Shown here: positions 21,841-34,300 of the stretch, piece by piece
How the letters are laid out: the number at the start of each line of letters is the position of its first letter
How positions within the stretch are numbered: position 1 is the stretch's first letter
Assembly: GCA_946122785.1 (NCBI GenBank)
Contig: CAMGYJ010000009.1
Location: 28,741,633 to 28,805,632 of the forward strand
DNA from: Linum tenue
Lineage: Eukaryota > Streptophyta > Magnoliopsida > Malpighiales > Linaceae
Length of the DNA: 64,000 nucleotides
Reading direction: 5' to 3'
Notes under the pieces: model-generated
The model's database searches: none
The model's input: only the letters and a program-made list of their open reading frames with translations
What the model was told of the DNA's origin: nothing
Position numbers and translations under genes: made by a program

Positions 21841-22803
21841 TGAAGTCATGACATTTTTTGCTTGTTGTTGAGGATTATCTAAGTTATTAATCTTTTAAAA
21901 TTGACCTTAAGTAAATTAATACTTTAAAATTGCTATTTCTACTAAATATTCCTATATCCTCTTGCCTATGTGTCGCTTAGACATGTTAGGCACTAAACAG
22001 TCTCCCAACTCATGCTTAATACCTATCGCCTTCTTGAATTTTGAAAAATACCGTACCAATTCAGAGCAAGAACCCAATTAGATTACCTACAAAATATATA
22101 AAGGCATAACATGTGTTGGATTTTCAGTGATTTAAATTTGGAGTTATCTGAGTGAATCCCGGATGCCCTTTTCTGTCATTTCACACCAACTTAATGAAAT
22201 GGTGTGTTCCATGTTTCCAGACTAATTTTGCCAAATTTCTAATGTTGCATGATGGGCTCTATTATGGGCCCAATTTAGCAATTTTTTTACATTTGTTTTC
22301 CCAATCGTTTCTTGGGCCTTTTAGTCCATTGCTTCCACCCACCCATAGGCTACAATCAATATTCCCCACTGAAGCTATTGTGCAGTCATCGAAATCCTCA
22401 TCCAAAGCGTGCTGTCATGTCTTCGCGAATCCAGCCTTTGAAGCTCAGTTCGAGGAGATGAGAGAAGAGAGGAGATGTCCCTAACAGGCATTTTCGCCAT
22501 CAGAGCAAGCAGCTGAAAGATCCAAGACAACCACCCTTTCCTCTTCCCCCACGCAAACCAAAAACACAAAAATTAAAGATCTGGCCCCAAAATCATTAAC
22601 AAAATACCTTAAATTCGACATGCAAATCAACCAAACACATCTTACCTTTGTTGCCACTGTCATCATTGTCTGCGGCGTCCATCCCATCAGCTCTCAATGG
22701 TGCGAGAATCCCTCGGGCCATCGCAACACCGGTCTTTGAAGCTCCAACCAAGGGGATGTCCAGACCTGGCGGCTAAGACAGATGATAGATTAGAAGGAAA
22801 TAA
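21841..22803. other. Mostly non-coding; one possible minus-strand exon at 22665-22775
   Basis: On the minus strand a stretch with a plausible acceptor and donor encodes a short reading that includes LVGASKTGVAMARGILAPL. Its GC content and splice-like edges are gene-like, but no flanking exon is recognisable and I cannot name the product. The rest is AT-rich without motifs. Confidence 0.25.
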
Positions 22804-23980
22804 GGGGGCTAAGATCAGGTGAGTAAAGGGGGTCCCTTAGTCACATGACTAAATGAATCTTCACCCTTCAACCTCATTTAAATCTAATGGCTCATATTAA
22901 TCTCATTTAATGAAGGGCATAGTGATAATTACACAAATTTTTTATTTAACAATTAAACTAAAATCCAATTAAAAGCTGGGCGGAACTCGCTGCCCCTACC
23001 ACGCTCCCGCCGAATGCCTGTTTCCCGGGAACTCCTGCCGACTCTGTTTATGGGAATTCTCCTAGTGGCATGGGATTTTTTTGTCCACCATTTATTCCTG
23101 GGGAATTCAGAGAGAGAAAAAGTTTTCCGACGATGGTGGAGGAGGCTTTTCGGCGACCAAAGACGGCGTAGGAGGATTTTCCGGCGGCAGTACTGGATTC
23201 GTGATGTTTGTCGACCTATTTTGTAATGTTTATAAGTCTTGTTGTAATGTTTATATCAATTCGGGTTGTATCATTTATCATTCTAGTTTATTAATTTTGT
23301 CTATTGTGTTTGTAATGTTTATTTGACTAATATGTATATATTTTGATTTATAATATTTGTTTGTCTAATTTGTATACTTTATGTTATTATTTATACTCAT
23401 TGATTTGTAATACAATTTTTACCGATTTGTATTGTAAGTAGTGTTATTTTGTACAAAATAACCTGGTTGACTTTTAGATAGAAATACCCTATATAGAGAT
23501 TGAGCCTCCAAAGTCAACCCGAGTATTTTCCATTTTGTATGGTTTATCGGTGTTAGTTTGTCATTTTTGTCCACAATGTTTGTAATATTTTTTATGTCTA
23601 AGAAACAATCAGGTTCACTTTCGTACGAAACCCCTCTATATAGGGAGGGAGCCTCCAAAGTCAACCAGGTTGTTTTTTCATTTTGCATGGTTTGTATTGT
23701 TTGTGAGTGTAGTTTGTATTGTTTGTATAGTTCGTATGTTTTGTATTATTTTTAAATTTGTTTGTATGTTTTATCATTTTAGTTTGTAATGTTTTTATGT
23801 TTATATTGTTTGTAAGTCCAGTTTGTATACTTCATAAATTTCATAATACCCAAACTACCCCTGTAATTAGTTAAAAAGCCCTTCCCACTTTTTAACCGTC
23901 AGATTGGTGTGTACATATCTAAGAGCTGGAAGGAGTTTAGTCAAGTAACTAATTACCCCTTAGTCACTTGATTCGCCCTT
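22804..23980. mobile_element. Hairpin-pair TIR element, copy A
   Basis: This segment matches 36461-37650 from end to end. The left edge reads GGGGCTAAGATCAGGTGA and is followed by the palindrome TTAGTCACATGACTAA. The right edge is the inverted counterpart (TAGTCAAGTAACTAA, then CCCCTTAGTCACTTGATTC). The interior holds many degenerate TTTGTAATGTTTGTA units and two palindromic hairpins, at 23455-23532 and 23602-23678. No protein is encoded. A target duplication could not be fixed, so the exact first and last bases are uncertain by a few positions. Confidence 0.75.
23455..23678. repeat. Paired internal hairpins of copy A
   Basis: Each hairpin has arms around GGTTGACTTT / AAAGTCAACC and a loop containing CCCTATATAG or CCTCTATATAGGG. 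The arms are less perfect than in copy B, so this copy is older or has diverged more. Confidence 0.7.
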
Positions 23981-26421
23981 GAAAGAAGGAGGGGTGTTGT
24001 TTTAGTGTCCTCAAATAGTCAAATGGCTTCCTAAAGGATTGAATTCCCCATCATTTTGTTTTCGATAAGGGAGTAAAAGAGGTTAGGCGGTCGTTTAGTT
24101 TTACTAGATTGAATTAGGGTTTATTGAGAAGCTTTTAACCGTAATTCTTTTTTTTTTTCTCTAGAGACTCAAAATCTCTTTCCTTTTTTTATAGAATCTC
24201 TTTCCTTTAAACATTAAAAGTATCTAAATAAGCTGCAAGTAATAGTAATACACTTAATCATTTAATTACATGAAAATATATATTATAAATACAAAGTATG
24301 TCAAGAAAAATAATTTTTAGATAAAATACATATGCATGTGTACCATGAAATGGTTTGGGTTGGTTAGTAACAAAACTATGTCAAATCATTGATTACCTCC
24401 ATATTCGGATTTAGATTTTATCAATACCCAACGAAAATTCGTTGGGTTTAAGTCTTACCCTACCCGACTAGGTCGAATTCGGACGGGTATCAATGTTTGT
24501 GGATATTTTTACGCCAAATCAAAACTTTGATGTATTTTGGAAATATTGAAGATTGCGATGGAGAAGTCGATAAAGAGAAGGGTATTAAATAAATTTTTAT
24601 TTATATACCGTCTGAATAGTGTGAAGAGATAGTAAAAAATTATGGAGAAACGAGGTGAATTTTTTAATGATGATAATCAATTCATTTAAAATTATGAAAC
24701 TCTCTAACTGTATCTAAAAAATTGAAGATTTAATATTCAATTATTTTTAATTTTTATGTTAATTTTTCACTAAAAGTAGGTTTAACCTTGCATGAAAAGT
24801 TAGCTTTACCTCTTTTGAAAATTGTTGTTCATTTATATTGATTCAATTGTAAAATAGTACCGGATTGTACCGGAAAAAAGTCAGAGATAGGATATTTTGT
24901 GATAATTATTTTTTCAACATTTTCATACTACTAAAACTCCCTACCGGCTTGAGCTCCGATAGGCTATTTTACCGATCAGATTGGCGATACGATACAATTT
25001 TGAAAATACTGATTAAATTTTAAAATATAATAATCAGACCACCATATTTTCATATCAAAGAAATCGTTACTAAACAAGTTTTTTTCCATGTAAAACCTAC
25101 AAAATACTAAGCTAAATAGAGTTTTTTTCCCAGGAAATGGTAATTTCCTTTCATTTAGGTTTTGATTTCCAATGTCCAGAAGAAAAAACATAATGGTTAC
25201 CATGAGACAAAATACCTCTACCAGTCTCTAGGAATGCGCCTTCTTTTGTCATTCAGTCTAAATCGTCTTTTTAGCTTCTAGATTCATTCGGCTTTTTAGG
25301 TGAGATTAATCGCAAGAATATGTGTATTTTCTTTTTAGCTTTATAAGCTAATTATATCGTATTCCAAATTGAATTTTAACAATTAAATATTGAGATAAAC
25401 CCTAGTACAGGGAGGAGTCTAACTCCTTCAACCGTTGTGGGAATAATTGCAACAATTTTGTTGAATATGTTAGTAAGCTTTTTATCGGGACGAGATTTCG
25501 AAATCTGTATCTATAAGCTAATCATATCTTTTGAGCTCTATAAGCTAATTACATCATAGTTCAAATTGAATTTTGGGGGTTAGGCATGTAACAATTAAAT
25601 TGAGAGATGAATCTTTGGTATTGGGAGGAGTCTAACTCCTTGACCTGTTGTGGGAAGGATTCCAACAATTTTGTTAAATATGTTAGGCGTATTTCTTGGT
25701 GATATTTAGCTTTCAAGTTATTGGAGTGCTTGATTTATGCCCCTAATCTCTTCTGTGCTTTTTAAGTGAATTTCGTACCTATGAGGCTGAATATCAAATT
25801 TGGGACTAGCAATTCAGGTTTCATTTGTGACTATCGATCCGCAATGTGCCAATTCAAATCATACAATTTCATATCTATAAATCGTATCGTGATCAACAAA
25901 GATGATATATACTGGAAAACAATTTCATATAATGATAATAAACACTTTCTTTGTAGACGTGTTATGTATCTTTACTGAATGCGGCAACACATACAGAAAC
26001 ATAATAATCAAAACCCATTCGGGTAATGGACCGAACCCAGTGTTAGTGTTAATGAGTTGATAAGCGAAAACCATCATGTATCTATCATTGTCTGTCGGTC
26101 CAGACCGACAACTCATGCAATGGTATCATTTCGTATCTTGGTGGGATTAGCAAAAATTGGTGCAAAAATGAATGTGGTGGCGGGAATGTGCCGTTGCCTC
26201 CATGAGCAAGCAAGGGAGGGCGACATGTGACAATGGGGAAGCACATGTGTTTGTTGCTCATAGCAATAATGAATAACTATGATAGGGGCGGGAAAGGCAA
26301 GCTAAGGCACCCTTTGGAAGTTGGAAATGGGCTACCAATCCACAATCAAGGTTGTCCACCCACAAGGTTGACCCGGATCGGCAAGGAAAATAGAAGTCAC
26401 ATATCTGTGAGTCCGACTCAT
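23981..26421. other. AT-rich spacer without genes
   Basis: No coding motif is seen in about 2.4 kb. A short direct repeat (AATCTCTTTCCTTT, twice near 24170-24200) and the larger duplication at 25335-25690 are the only structures noticed. Confidence 0.5.
25335..25690 (+). repeat. Diverged tandem duplication of about 200 bp
   Basis: The order TATAAGCTAATTA, CAAATTGAATTTT, GGAGGAGTCTAACTCCTT, CAACAATTTTGTT and ATATGTTAG appears at 25335-25475 and again at 25530-25690. The copies have diverged substantially. The unit includes the small palindrome GGAGTCTAACTCC. No coding function is visible. Confidence 0.75.
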
Positions 26422-26441
26422 AATAAGGTTTCAAGTTGGAG

Positions 26442-26553
26442 ATACGAACAAGAGTTTGGCTTAGTGGTAGTCTAGAATTTAGAGGTTTCAAGTTCGAATC
26501 CTTTCAGTAGATTAATCACAAAATATTAAACTTCTATTATCCTTATCCAAAAA
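26442..26553 (+). mobile_element. tRNA-derived SINE with 20-bp target duplication
   Basis: A 112-bp insertion is flanked by the perfect 20-mer AATAAGGTTTCAAGTTGGAG at 26422-26441 and 26554-26573. Inside, TGGCTTAGTGG (26456-26466) fits the pol III A box. AGTTCGAATCC (26491-26501) fits the B box with one change. The 3' end is a short A-tract after TTATCC. Size, internal promoter, tail and duplication are all as expected of a plant SINE mobilised by LINE machinery. The perfect duplication argues for a recent insertion. It is not a tRNA gene: there is no acceptor stem or anticodon arm. Confidence 0.9.
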
Positions 26554-26573
26554 AATAAGGTTTCAAGTTGGAG

Positions 26574-27812
26574 GTTACACGAGTCGTTTTTACTTTTTTT
26601 ATTTGTGAAATGCTTCTATTTTCGATTTGCTCATTCGCCTAATCCTTTCTTTGAAATTTTAAACTGAACATTTGAATATTGATATTATATGGATACATTT
26701 GAATTTTCACTATATGTTGAATCCAAGTACAAATTGTTATTTTGGTGTAACGTTATAAATTATTACTCGTATACTGTATGAGATTATTTATAATTTATAA
26801 ATGTATAAAAAATGTAATAATTTTTTTAATATATCTAAGCTAAAACGATCAAATTTGTAACTCTCAACACACTTGTTTAACCAGGCTACGGGTTCAACCG
26901 GATTCACAACCTTGATCGCGACAAAAAAAGGGAGGGAATCGTAGGTTACGTTGGAGCTTCTTAAAGAGAAAAAAGGGCAGAGAGTAGGCATTCTTACTGA
27001 AAGGTTGAATGGTAACTCAAAAGGTAAGATCGATGTAATGGTTTGTCTTAGGCTGAAAATTGCCCTGAATTGTCTTTATCCCGTTCTTGACCTTGTCTGA
27101 CCTGTCCCTGAAAGGTCAAGATATATAATTGTCCCGTCTCGTTTCTGTCACCTTCTTGACCCTGTCTGACCCTCAAGGGCTGGAACCAGTCGGATCAGTG
27201 GGTCGACCCTAATTTACACTACTTTTTTATAAATTACATTTTGATACCCAAAATTATTTTTCTTACAACTTAGTACCTAATTTTTTCTACAAATAAGTCC
27301 TTAAATTTTGATGGTAAAATTACATTTTGGTACCTAATTTTTTTTATTTATGCAATTTAGTACCTAAACTTTGAAAACATTTACAAAGAGGTCCAATGTG
27401 GTATGGGGTATTTGTTGTTGCATAGGGTCACAGGGTCAAAAAATGATTCGTCCCTAAGTTGATCCGACCCGTCCCGACCCTTATACCGTCTCAAAAGCTG
27501 ATCCGTCCATAAACTGACCCTGTAGACAAACTGACCTCATCCCGACTCTCAAATACGGGACGGTTGGGACGGTCAGTGAATTTTTAAGGTCAAACTTACA
27601 CCTAGTTTGTCTCTAAGATCTAAACCATTTGGCTTTGCTTGTGTGTTGCATAAGGATGTATGAGCCGAATGTTTCCTTTCCCTTGTTGTCTCTAATGTTT
27701 CTCTTTTTGACAAAAGAAGAAATATATCAACTATTGATGTTTACATTGAAGGTTAAACATAACCTTCAGTCAAATTTTTAAAAATCCCCACTAAAACAAA
27801 GCTAAATTATAA
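26574..27812. other. Non-coding, repeat-like spacer
   Basis: From about 27090 to 27590 GTCTGACC, GTCCCGAC and GGGTCAG motifs recur on both strands. That resembles the subterminal repeats of a hAT-type element whose ends I could not define. A diverged direct repeat of about 75 bp around TTACATTTTGRTACCYAA lies at 27233-27390. No gene is seen. Confidence 0.4.
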
Positions 27813-27821
27813 TAAATTTTA

Positions 27822-29111
27822 GGCAAAATACACTTGTATAGCCAAAACTTTCGCACTTGTGACAATAATAGCCAAATTTGGAGAAATACCACTTATAGCC
27901 AGAATTTTGAAACTTTTGTGCCAAATATAGCCATTTCCGTTACAAACTTTAACGGTGTTAGAGACTCCGTCAGTTAGTTTAACGTTAGGCTGACTAGGAC
28001 GCCAAATCATCGCACACGTCAGCGACAAATCAGCCACATTCGCCACGTAGGTGACACGTCATATTTTTAATTTAAAAACAAACGAAAAAATTCATATATT
28101 AAATTAAAAAAAAAGGAAAATTGTTTCTCCCCCATCGCAAACCACTCCGCCATTCCCCTCACAATCGGAATACACCTTCCTCTGCCTCTCCTCCGCCGCC
28201 ACCAGCCCTCACCGAAATCCACCCAAGCTCTTGAATCTCGAAATCCCCTACAGCTCCGATAATGCTTGTCTATCCGCCGACGGAGGAATTGGAGCAGCCG
28301 CCACTAGGGGAAGAAGATAGTTCCCGCCGACCAGAGTGACGGCAAACTTCTCCAGATCCTCTCCATCGCCGTCGGCAGCTGCTCCCTGTCAACACATAGC
28401 CTATCCATCTTTGACACCGTCTCCGAATCCCTAAACTTAAAACTCGAAGTAGAAGAGGAGATGGCGGAAACAAAGAAACAGAGAGCCCTCTACTTTCCCA
28501 GATCTGCAATTTGGATTACATAGGGTTCCGGGTACGCCGTTCTCTTGTTTTCGTTCTGCTCTGGATTCGTCTGCAGCTGCTCCATCTGCGATTCCCACTT
28601 CCCGTCGTCGGCTTCTTCTTTTCCAAACACAGATCCATCTTCCGACGAAGATTTGGGGCGATCTCTGCAAATCGAAGTGATTCTAATGGCAATAATGGAG
28701 ATGGTGGACATATGGGGAAGACGAAGTAGATGAGAGGGAGAGAGATTTTTGTTTTGACTTTGGGAAGCTTCAAAAGAAGCGAGAAAATCCCATGGTGAAA
28801 GCTTCATCTTTTTCCTTGCTTGCTTTGGTCCGCCATTAATGGTGGATCTGCTCGAGTTCTTGCAGAGGCACATTGGAAGGAGAGAATTTGTTTTGGCTAT
28901 TTTTATTTTAAGAAATTACAATTTTATTTTATTTTTTTATTTTTTGTTTAATTCCACCTGTGTCGCCACATCAGCCTTTCTGTTAGTCCAATCAGCATGT
29001 TAGTTGACACCGTTAAAGAATTGGACGGAAGTGGCTATAAGTGGTATTTCGCCAAAAGTGGCTATAAGTGTCACAAACGTGAAAATTTTGGCTATACAGG
29101 TATATTTTGCC
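27822..29111. mobile_element. Mutator-type element with long TIRs and a captured-looking interior
   Basis: The left arm starts GGCAAAATACACTTGTATAG. The right arm is the reverse complement of GGCAAAATATACCTGTATAG. Similarity continues inward for more than 100 bp, with repeated ACTTATAGCCA units and the ACGGTGT / ACACCGT segment. The 9-mer TAAATTTTA lies outside both ends (27813-27821 and 29112-29120). The 1290-bp element encloses a GC-rich stretch (28120-28730) with long frames on both strands, unlike its surroundings. This suggests captured host exons (Pack-MULE). I recognise no donor protein and see no transposase. Confidence 0.87.
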
Positions 29112-29120
29112 TAAATTTTA

Positions 29121-29462
29121 GGGTAATGTCTATTTTTTATCCAAACCTTTTTCAGATTCTTTTATATTATCCAAACCTATCGAAATACTAAGAATTAGCC
29201 AAATGTTAACTTTCATTTAGCAATTTTGTTAGTAATATTGACTTGGCAATATGATACTAACTTGGAAAAGACACATGAAGGTCAATATTCCAAAATTTTC
29301 GTATTTTAACTAAGAAAAGAGTTACAAAATTATTAACGATAACGTAAAAATGACTAATATTTTGATACATTACGAAAGATTTGGCTAATTAATAGAATTT
29401 TAATAGGTTTCAATAATGTAAAAGAATCTGAAAAAGGTTTGAATAAAAAATAGACATTACCC
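29121..29462. mobile_element. Mutator-type MITE abutting the previous element
   Basis: This 342-bp element has inverted ends starting GGGTAATGTCTATTTTTTAT on both sides, with arms of about 60 bp containing CAAACCTTTTTCAGATTC. Its left flank is TAAATTTTA (29112-29120), which is also the right target duplication of the element at 27822-29111. Its right flank is TAAATGTTA (29463-29471). The 9-bp spacing and the terminal GGG point to the Mutator superfamily. No coding capacity. Confidence 0.85.
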
Positions 29463-29471
29463 TAAATGTTA

Positions 29472-30261
29472 GTCCAAGGGCTAGAAATCTAAAGAATATC
29501 AATACATCAACTATCACAATAAAGACGCTTGATTCTCGCTGTTAAGTTCAAATGGTAAAAAATTTGAACTCTACAAAAAAATATCAAGCATAAAATTATG
29601 TTACAAGTTTGAATTCATAATAATTTGGTCAACGCACTGAAGACAATCTTGATTCTCATAAAACGTCAACCAAATTGAATGGATTTTGTCGCTTTCGTTT
29701 TAAGTCCGATTTCACACAAAAAAAATCTCTTCAAAATGACATCCACTTTGATATATTTTGAACATAAAATTTTAAGTTATATAATACTAGTCTATACATT
29801 GGTGGTTATGACTCATAATACATAATATTCTATCACGATGGTATGAACCATAGAGTAGAAATGTTGCGTACATGACACTTGACAGTAAGAAACTAAGAAT
29901 ATACTAGTCATCATTTACCATCTTTAAAAAGGGTCTACTATAGGATGTACATATGGTTTTCGAAAGTTTTTCTACAGAAATTTGTAGATCACAATAGTTC
30001 ACGAGGAACCCATTCCTTCTACACAACAAATTTCAAATTTGAGTTAAAAACGAAGATGGTACAGAGTCGTAGCATGGTAAAAAAATTCTATATATTGAAA
30101 ATACATATAATTTTGTAGATAATAATAAACTAATTTCATTAAGAAATAATCAGAATAAAAACCTTTTAATCTCAACTCTTAAATCTGACATTCTCAAAAT
30201 TAAAGTATTAATTTGATGATGAACAAATAAATAACCAAGAATTCACACCCAACACTAAACT
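29472..30261. other. AT-rich spacer, no gene seen
   Basis: Only short chance frames occur here. The segment ends at the LINE-C target duplication (30262-30276). Confidence 0.5.
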
Positions 30262-30557
30262 AACTCACGCAGTTGCCGTTTAGCGAGAGTTGCGGAGCGC
30301 CGGAGCTAGGATTTTCCTAGGCTTTCCGAGGCGAAGGAGGTTTTTGATTACTGATCGAACAAGGATCTCTACTCCTAGTAGGATTAGAGGTGCCTGGAAG
30401 AGAGTTCTACCTACTTGGTACTAGTGTTCTACATCCATATAAAGGAATTTCGAAGGAGCTTTTGAAGCAACAGAAACGTAAGGAAAGCAAACCCTAAACC
30501 CCAAGTTTTTCAAACACTAAAACCTTTTGGCCTGCTGGTTGAGTGCTAAGCGAAACA

Positions 30558-31371
30558 ATGGAGGAGATGCTGCCTGCTGGAAACGGGAAGGAGGGTCCCA
30601 ACTTGGAACCCGAAGAACTTCGGAGCACTGCTGAAAGTCTGGAAATAGATCTGGACAAGATAACTCTGGCGGATGAGGATGATACACCGTTAGATGTTGA
30701 AGATGGTGATGTAGATGTTCTTCGAATGGAAGCTGTCAGACAACTGGGCCTGATTGGCCGCCTGCTAGCTGATAAACAGCCAAACATCAGATCGTTGAAA
30801 ATAGCCCTGGCTAAGGCCTGGAATCTAAAGAAAGGCTTCCAGATTACTGACCTGGGAGACATGTTGTTCGCATTCCAGTTCTCGGATCAGGATGACAGGA
30901 ACAAGGTCTATTTTGGAGGCCCCTGGCATTATAAAAACAACATCATGGTTTTTATATCTAGCTTGCTCATCAAGAAACCGACCCCTGAGGCACTACATAT
31001 GATTGATATTTGGATTCAAATCAAAGAATTCCCTGCGATTGCAAACAGATTTGGGTCTCTAGTATGGTTCGATGATAGTTCTGGAACCATGTGGGATACA
31101 TATATGCGTATGCGAGTCATCATATCCATCAACAACCCTCTCAAGAAAAAAAATTAAACTGAATATAGGAGGGAAACTGGTGGATTACCTGGTGAAATAT
31201 GAGAAACTTCCAATGTTCTGCTACTCCTGTGGGAGAATAGGCCATCAAAACCTTAGGTGCCCTAAACCATCTGGTCTGGTGCCTGACCCCTTTGAATGGG
31301 AGGAAACGATAAAAAACTGGGCTGGACAAGAGGTAAAGGTGTGGGATCTAGAAACAGAGCAGGAGGATTGA
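30558..31371 (+). pseudogene. LINE-C ORF1 (DUF4283 and CCHC knuckle), one frameshift
   Basis: The frame starts with M-E-E-M-L-P at 30558 (an in-frame ATG at 30543 also exists). It runs through an acidic leader and a DUF4283 block (L-F-A-F-Q-F, then G-G-P-W-H) to 31157. There an A-homopolymer after CTCAAG has eight A where seven would keep the frame. Reading continues in the next frame with I-K-L-N-I-G-G and a complete knuckle C-Y-S-C-G-R-I-G-H-Q-N-L-R-C at 31219-31260, ending at 31371. Apart from this one base the protein looks intact to the knuckle. The usual long basic tail is missing because of the junction described for ORF2. Confidence 0.85.
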
Positions 31372-34300
31372 TAATGATGTGGAAGGAGGAGCTGCAAGTT
31401 GAAGTTAAGGCAGCTACTCAAAATCACATTGATGTCTGGATTACTGAAGGTACAGAAGGGAAGAAATGGAGATTGACAGGGATTTATGGATGGCCAGAAT
31501 AGGAGAACAAGCCCCAAACTTGGGGTATGATAAAAACGACTTCATGGTCAATCTGACCTACCTTGGGTGTTATGTGGAGATTTTAACCAGGTGTTAAGCC
31601 ACGAGGAAAAGAATGGCAGGAACCCTCTTGATGTCCAGAACATGGAGGAGTTTCAAGCAACATTAGATGAGTGTCACCTGGAGGATTTGGGGTATTATGG
31701 GAACATGTTCACGAGGGATAATGGAAAAATTGATGAAGATTTTCTTGAACAACGACTTGATCGAGCAGTAGCTAATGCAGAATGGAGGGCTGAGTTCACA
31801 GAAGCTCGGGTTTATCATTTGGATAGGTGGGTGTCAGATCACACGCCCATTAAAATAGAGCTAAATCTTCAGGAGAAACAAGTGAAATGGGGATGGCATT
31901 TCAAGTTTGAAGCATTTTGGCAGAAGCATGAAGACTGTGCCTCTATCATTGAGGCTGAGTGGCAGAGGGATCCAGACCTACCCCTAGAAGGCAGAATAAA
32001 AAATTGTTAAAAATTTCTAATAGAGTGGGGACGGAAAACCTTTGGGAGCCTGAGAGTTAGGAGAAAGAGAATTGAGAGAGCTCTGGCCAAACTCTCAAAA
32101 TTAAAAAAAAACAAGGTTGTGCTCATCCAATGCAGTGCATTGGAGAGAGAACTGAATGAAGTGCTGGATTTGGAGGAAATAAGATGGAAGCAGAGGTCGA
32201 GATCAGATTTGCTAAAGGAAGGGGATAAGAACACTGGCTTTTTCCATCAGAAGGCTTCGAACAGAAAGCGTAGAAACACAATCAAGGAATTACAGGGGGA
32301 AGATGAAACTATTTATAGGGGGCAGGATGAAGTAATGAGCTGTTTTAATGGACATCTACATCAGCTCTTCACAGCTGAGCAAACTCCCAGTATCCATGAG
32401 GTTCTTGATGTGGTAGAACCTAAGATTACAGCCCAAATGAATCATGAACTAATGAAACCTTTCTCTAGGGAGGAAATCTATGATGCTCTTTCTAAAATGG
32501 CACCCACCAAAGCTCCTGGCTTTGATGGAATGCCAGCCTTCTTTTTTCAAAAGAATTGGGCCACAGTTGGGGACACTGTCTGCTTAGAACTACAGAGAAT
32601 CCTGCTAACAGGTGAGGTCCCTCCCTCCCTAAATCATACTCTGCTAGCAATGATACCCAAGACAAAGAAGCCAGTCACTCCGAAGGAATTTCGACCAATT
32701 GCTCTATGCAGAGTGCTTTATAAGATATTGTCAAAGGTTCTGGCTAATCGATAAAAATCAGTGCTTGATGAAATCATCACTGATACTCAAAGTGCATTTG
32801 TGCCCGGCAGAAACATCACAGACAATATAATGATTGGTTTTGAATGTTTTCATGCAATGAAAAACAGGAAGACTGGGAAGAAGGGTTTTGTAGCAGCAAA
32901 AATCGACATAGCCAAAGCATATGATCGAGTAGAGTGAAAGTTTCTTGAAGGCATAATGTTGAGATTGGGATTTCATGAAGATTGGGTACGAATGGTGATG
33001 AATTGTGTTACTAGTGTGAGTTATGCTGCCTTGATTAATGGGCATCAAACCCCGATTTTTAAACCAACAGGGGGCTAAGGCAGGGGGACCCTATTTCCCC
33101 CTATCTTTTCCTATTATGTGCAGAAGGGCTATCAGCCCTCACAAAAAGAGCAGTTGAGGAAGGAAATATTCGAGGAATTAAAGTGAGTAGTAATGGTCCA
33201 ATGATTACTCACTTATTCTTCGCGGATGACAGTATATTTTTCTTCGAGAACAAGAAAGAACAAGGAGAAGCTCTAAGGGATTTGCTACGCACCTATGAGC
33301 TAGCCTGTGGACAGCAAGTAAGCCTAGTCAAATCGGAGCTTTCATTCAGTACTAATGTTCTTGAAGAAGACAGAAGATTAATGGGAGACATCCTAGAAAT
33401 GAAAAGGGTCATGTACCATGATAAATAGTTAGGGCTCCCAACAGTTATTGGCCGAGCCAAAAAGGTTGTTTTTGCACAGCTAATTGATCGAGTAAGAGAC
33501 AAAATCAAGATGTGGAAGTTGAAACTTTTGTCTATGGCAGTCAAGGAGGTACTTATGAAGGCAGTGGCACAAGCTCAAACTTTATATGCTATGTCAGTTT
33601 TCAAGGTACCCCAAGGTGTTATACAAGAAATTCAAAAAATGATTGCAAGTTTTTGGTGGGGAAGAAAGAGGGAGGAACGGAGAATCCATTGGATGAGTTG
33701 GGATAAGTTATGTCGCCCTAAATATGAGGGTGGAATGGGTTTTAGAGACTTGCAAGGGTTTAATATTGCATTACTTGGAAGGCATGTTTGAAATCTCCTA
33801 AAGAAACCTGAGTCACTAGTGGCAAGAGTCCTAAAAGCCCGTTACTATCCACACTGTGGTGTTCTGGAGGCGTCAGTGGGATCAAATCCTAGCTACATTT
33901 GGAGAAGCCTCATGCAGGCTCAATCCCTGGTGAGAGAAGGTACACGATGGAGGGTGGGAAATAGAGAAGACATTCGAATCTGGTGGGATCGCTGGATCCT
34001 AGAGGCAAAAAATTTCAAAATCCAATCACAAGCGACAGGGCTGGGATCACGGAGAGGGTATCAAGTCTGATCGATTGGGAAACAAGGTCATGGAAAAGCA
34101 ACCTACTGCAATCCCATTTCCAACCAAATGACAGGTTTCGAATTGAGCAGATCCCAATACCGCCCCCCCCCCCAACCTAGACCTGATGTACAGATTTGGG
34201 GAAGAGAGAAGACTGGCAAATACACAGTCAGATCAGGATATAAGGAGTGGAGGAAGGCACAAGCTACAAACCAAATTGAGAACTATGTGCCTGTAGATTG

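Noticed and set aside
26456..26501. A tRNA gene suggested by A and B boxes
   Set aside because: There is no acceptor stem or anticodon arm, and a 20-bp target duplication with an A-tail identifies it as a SINE.
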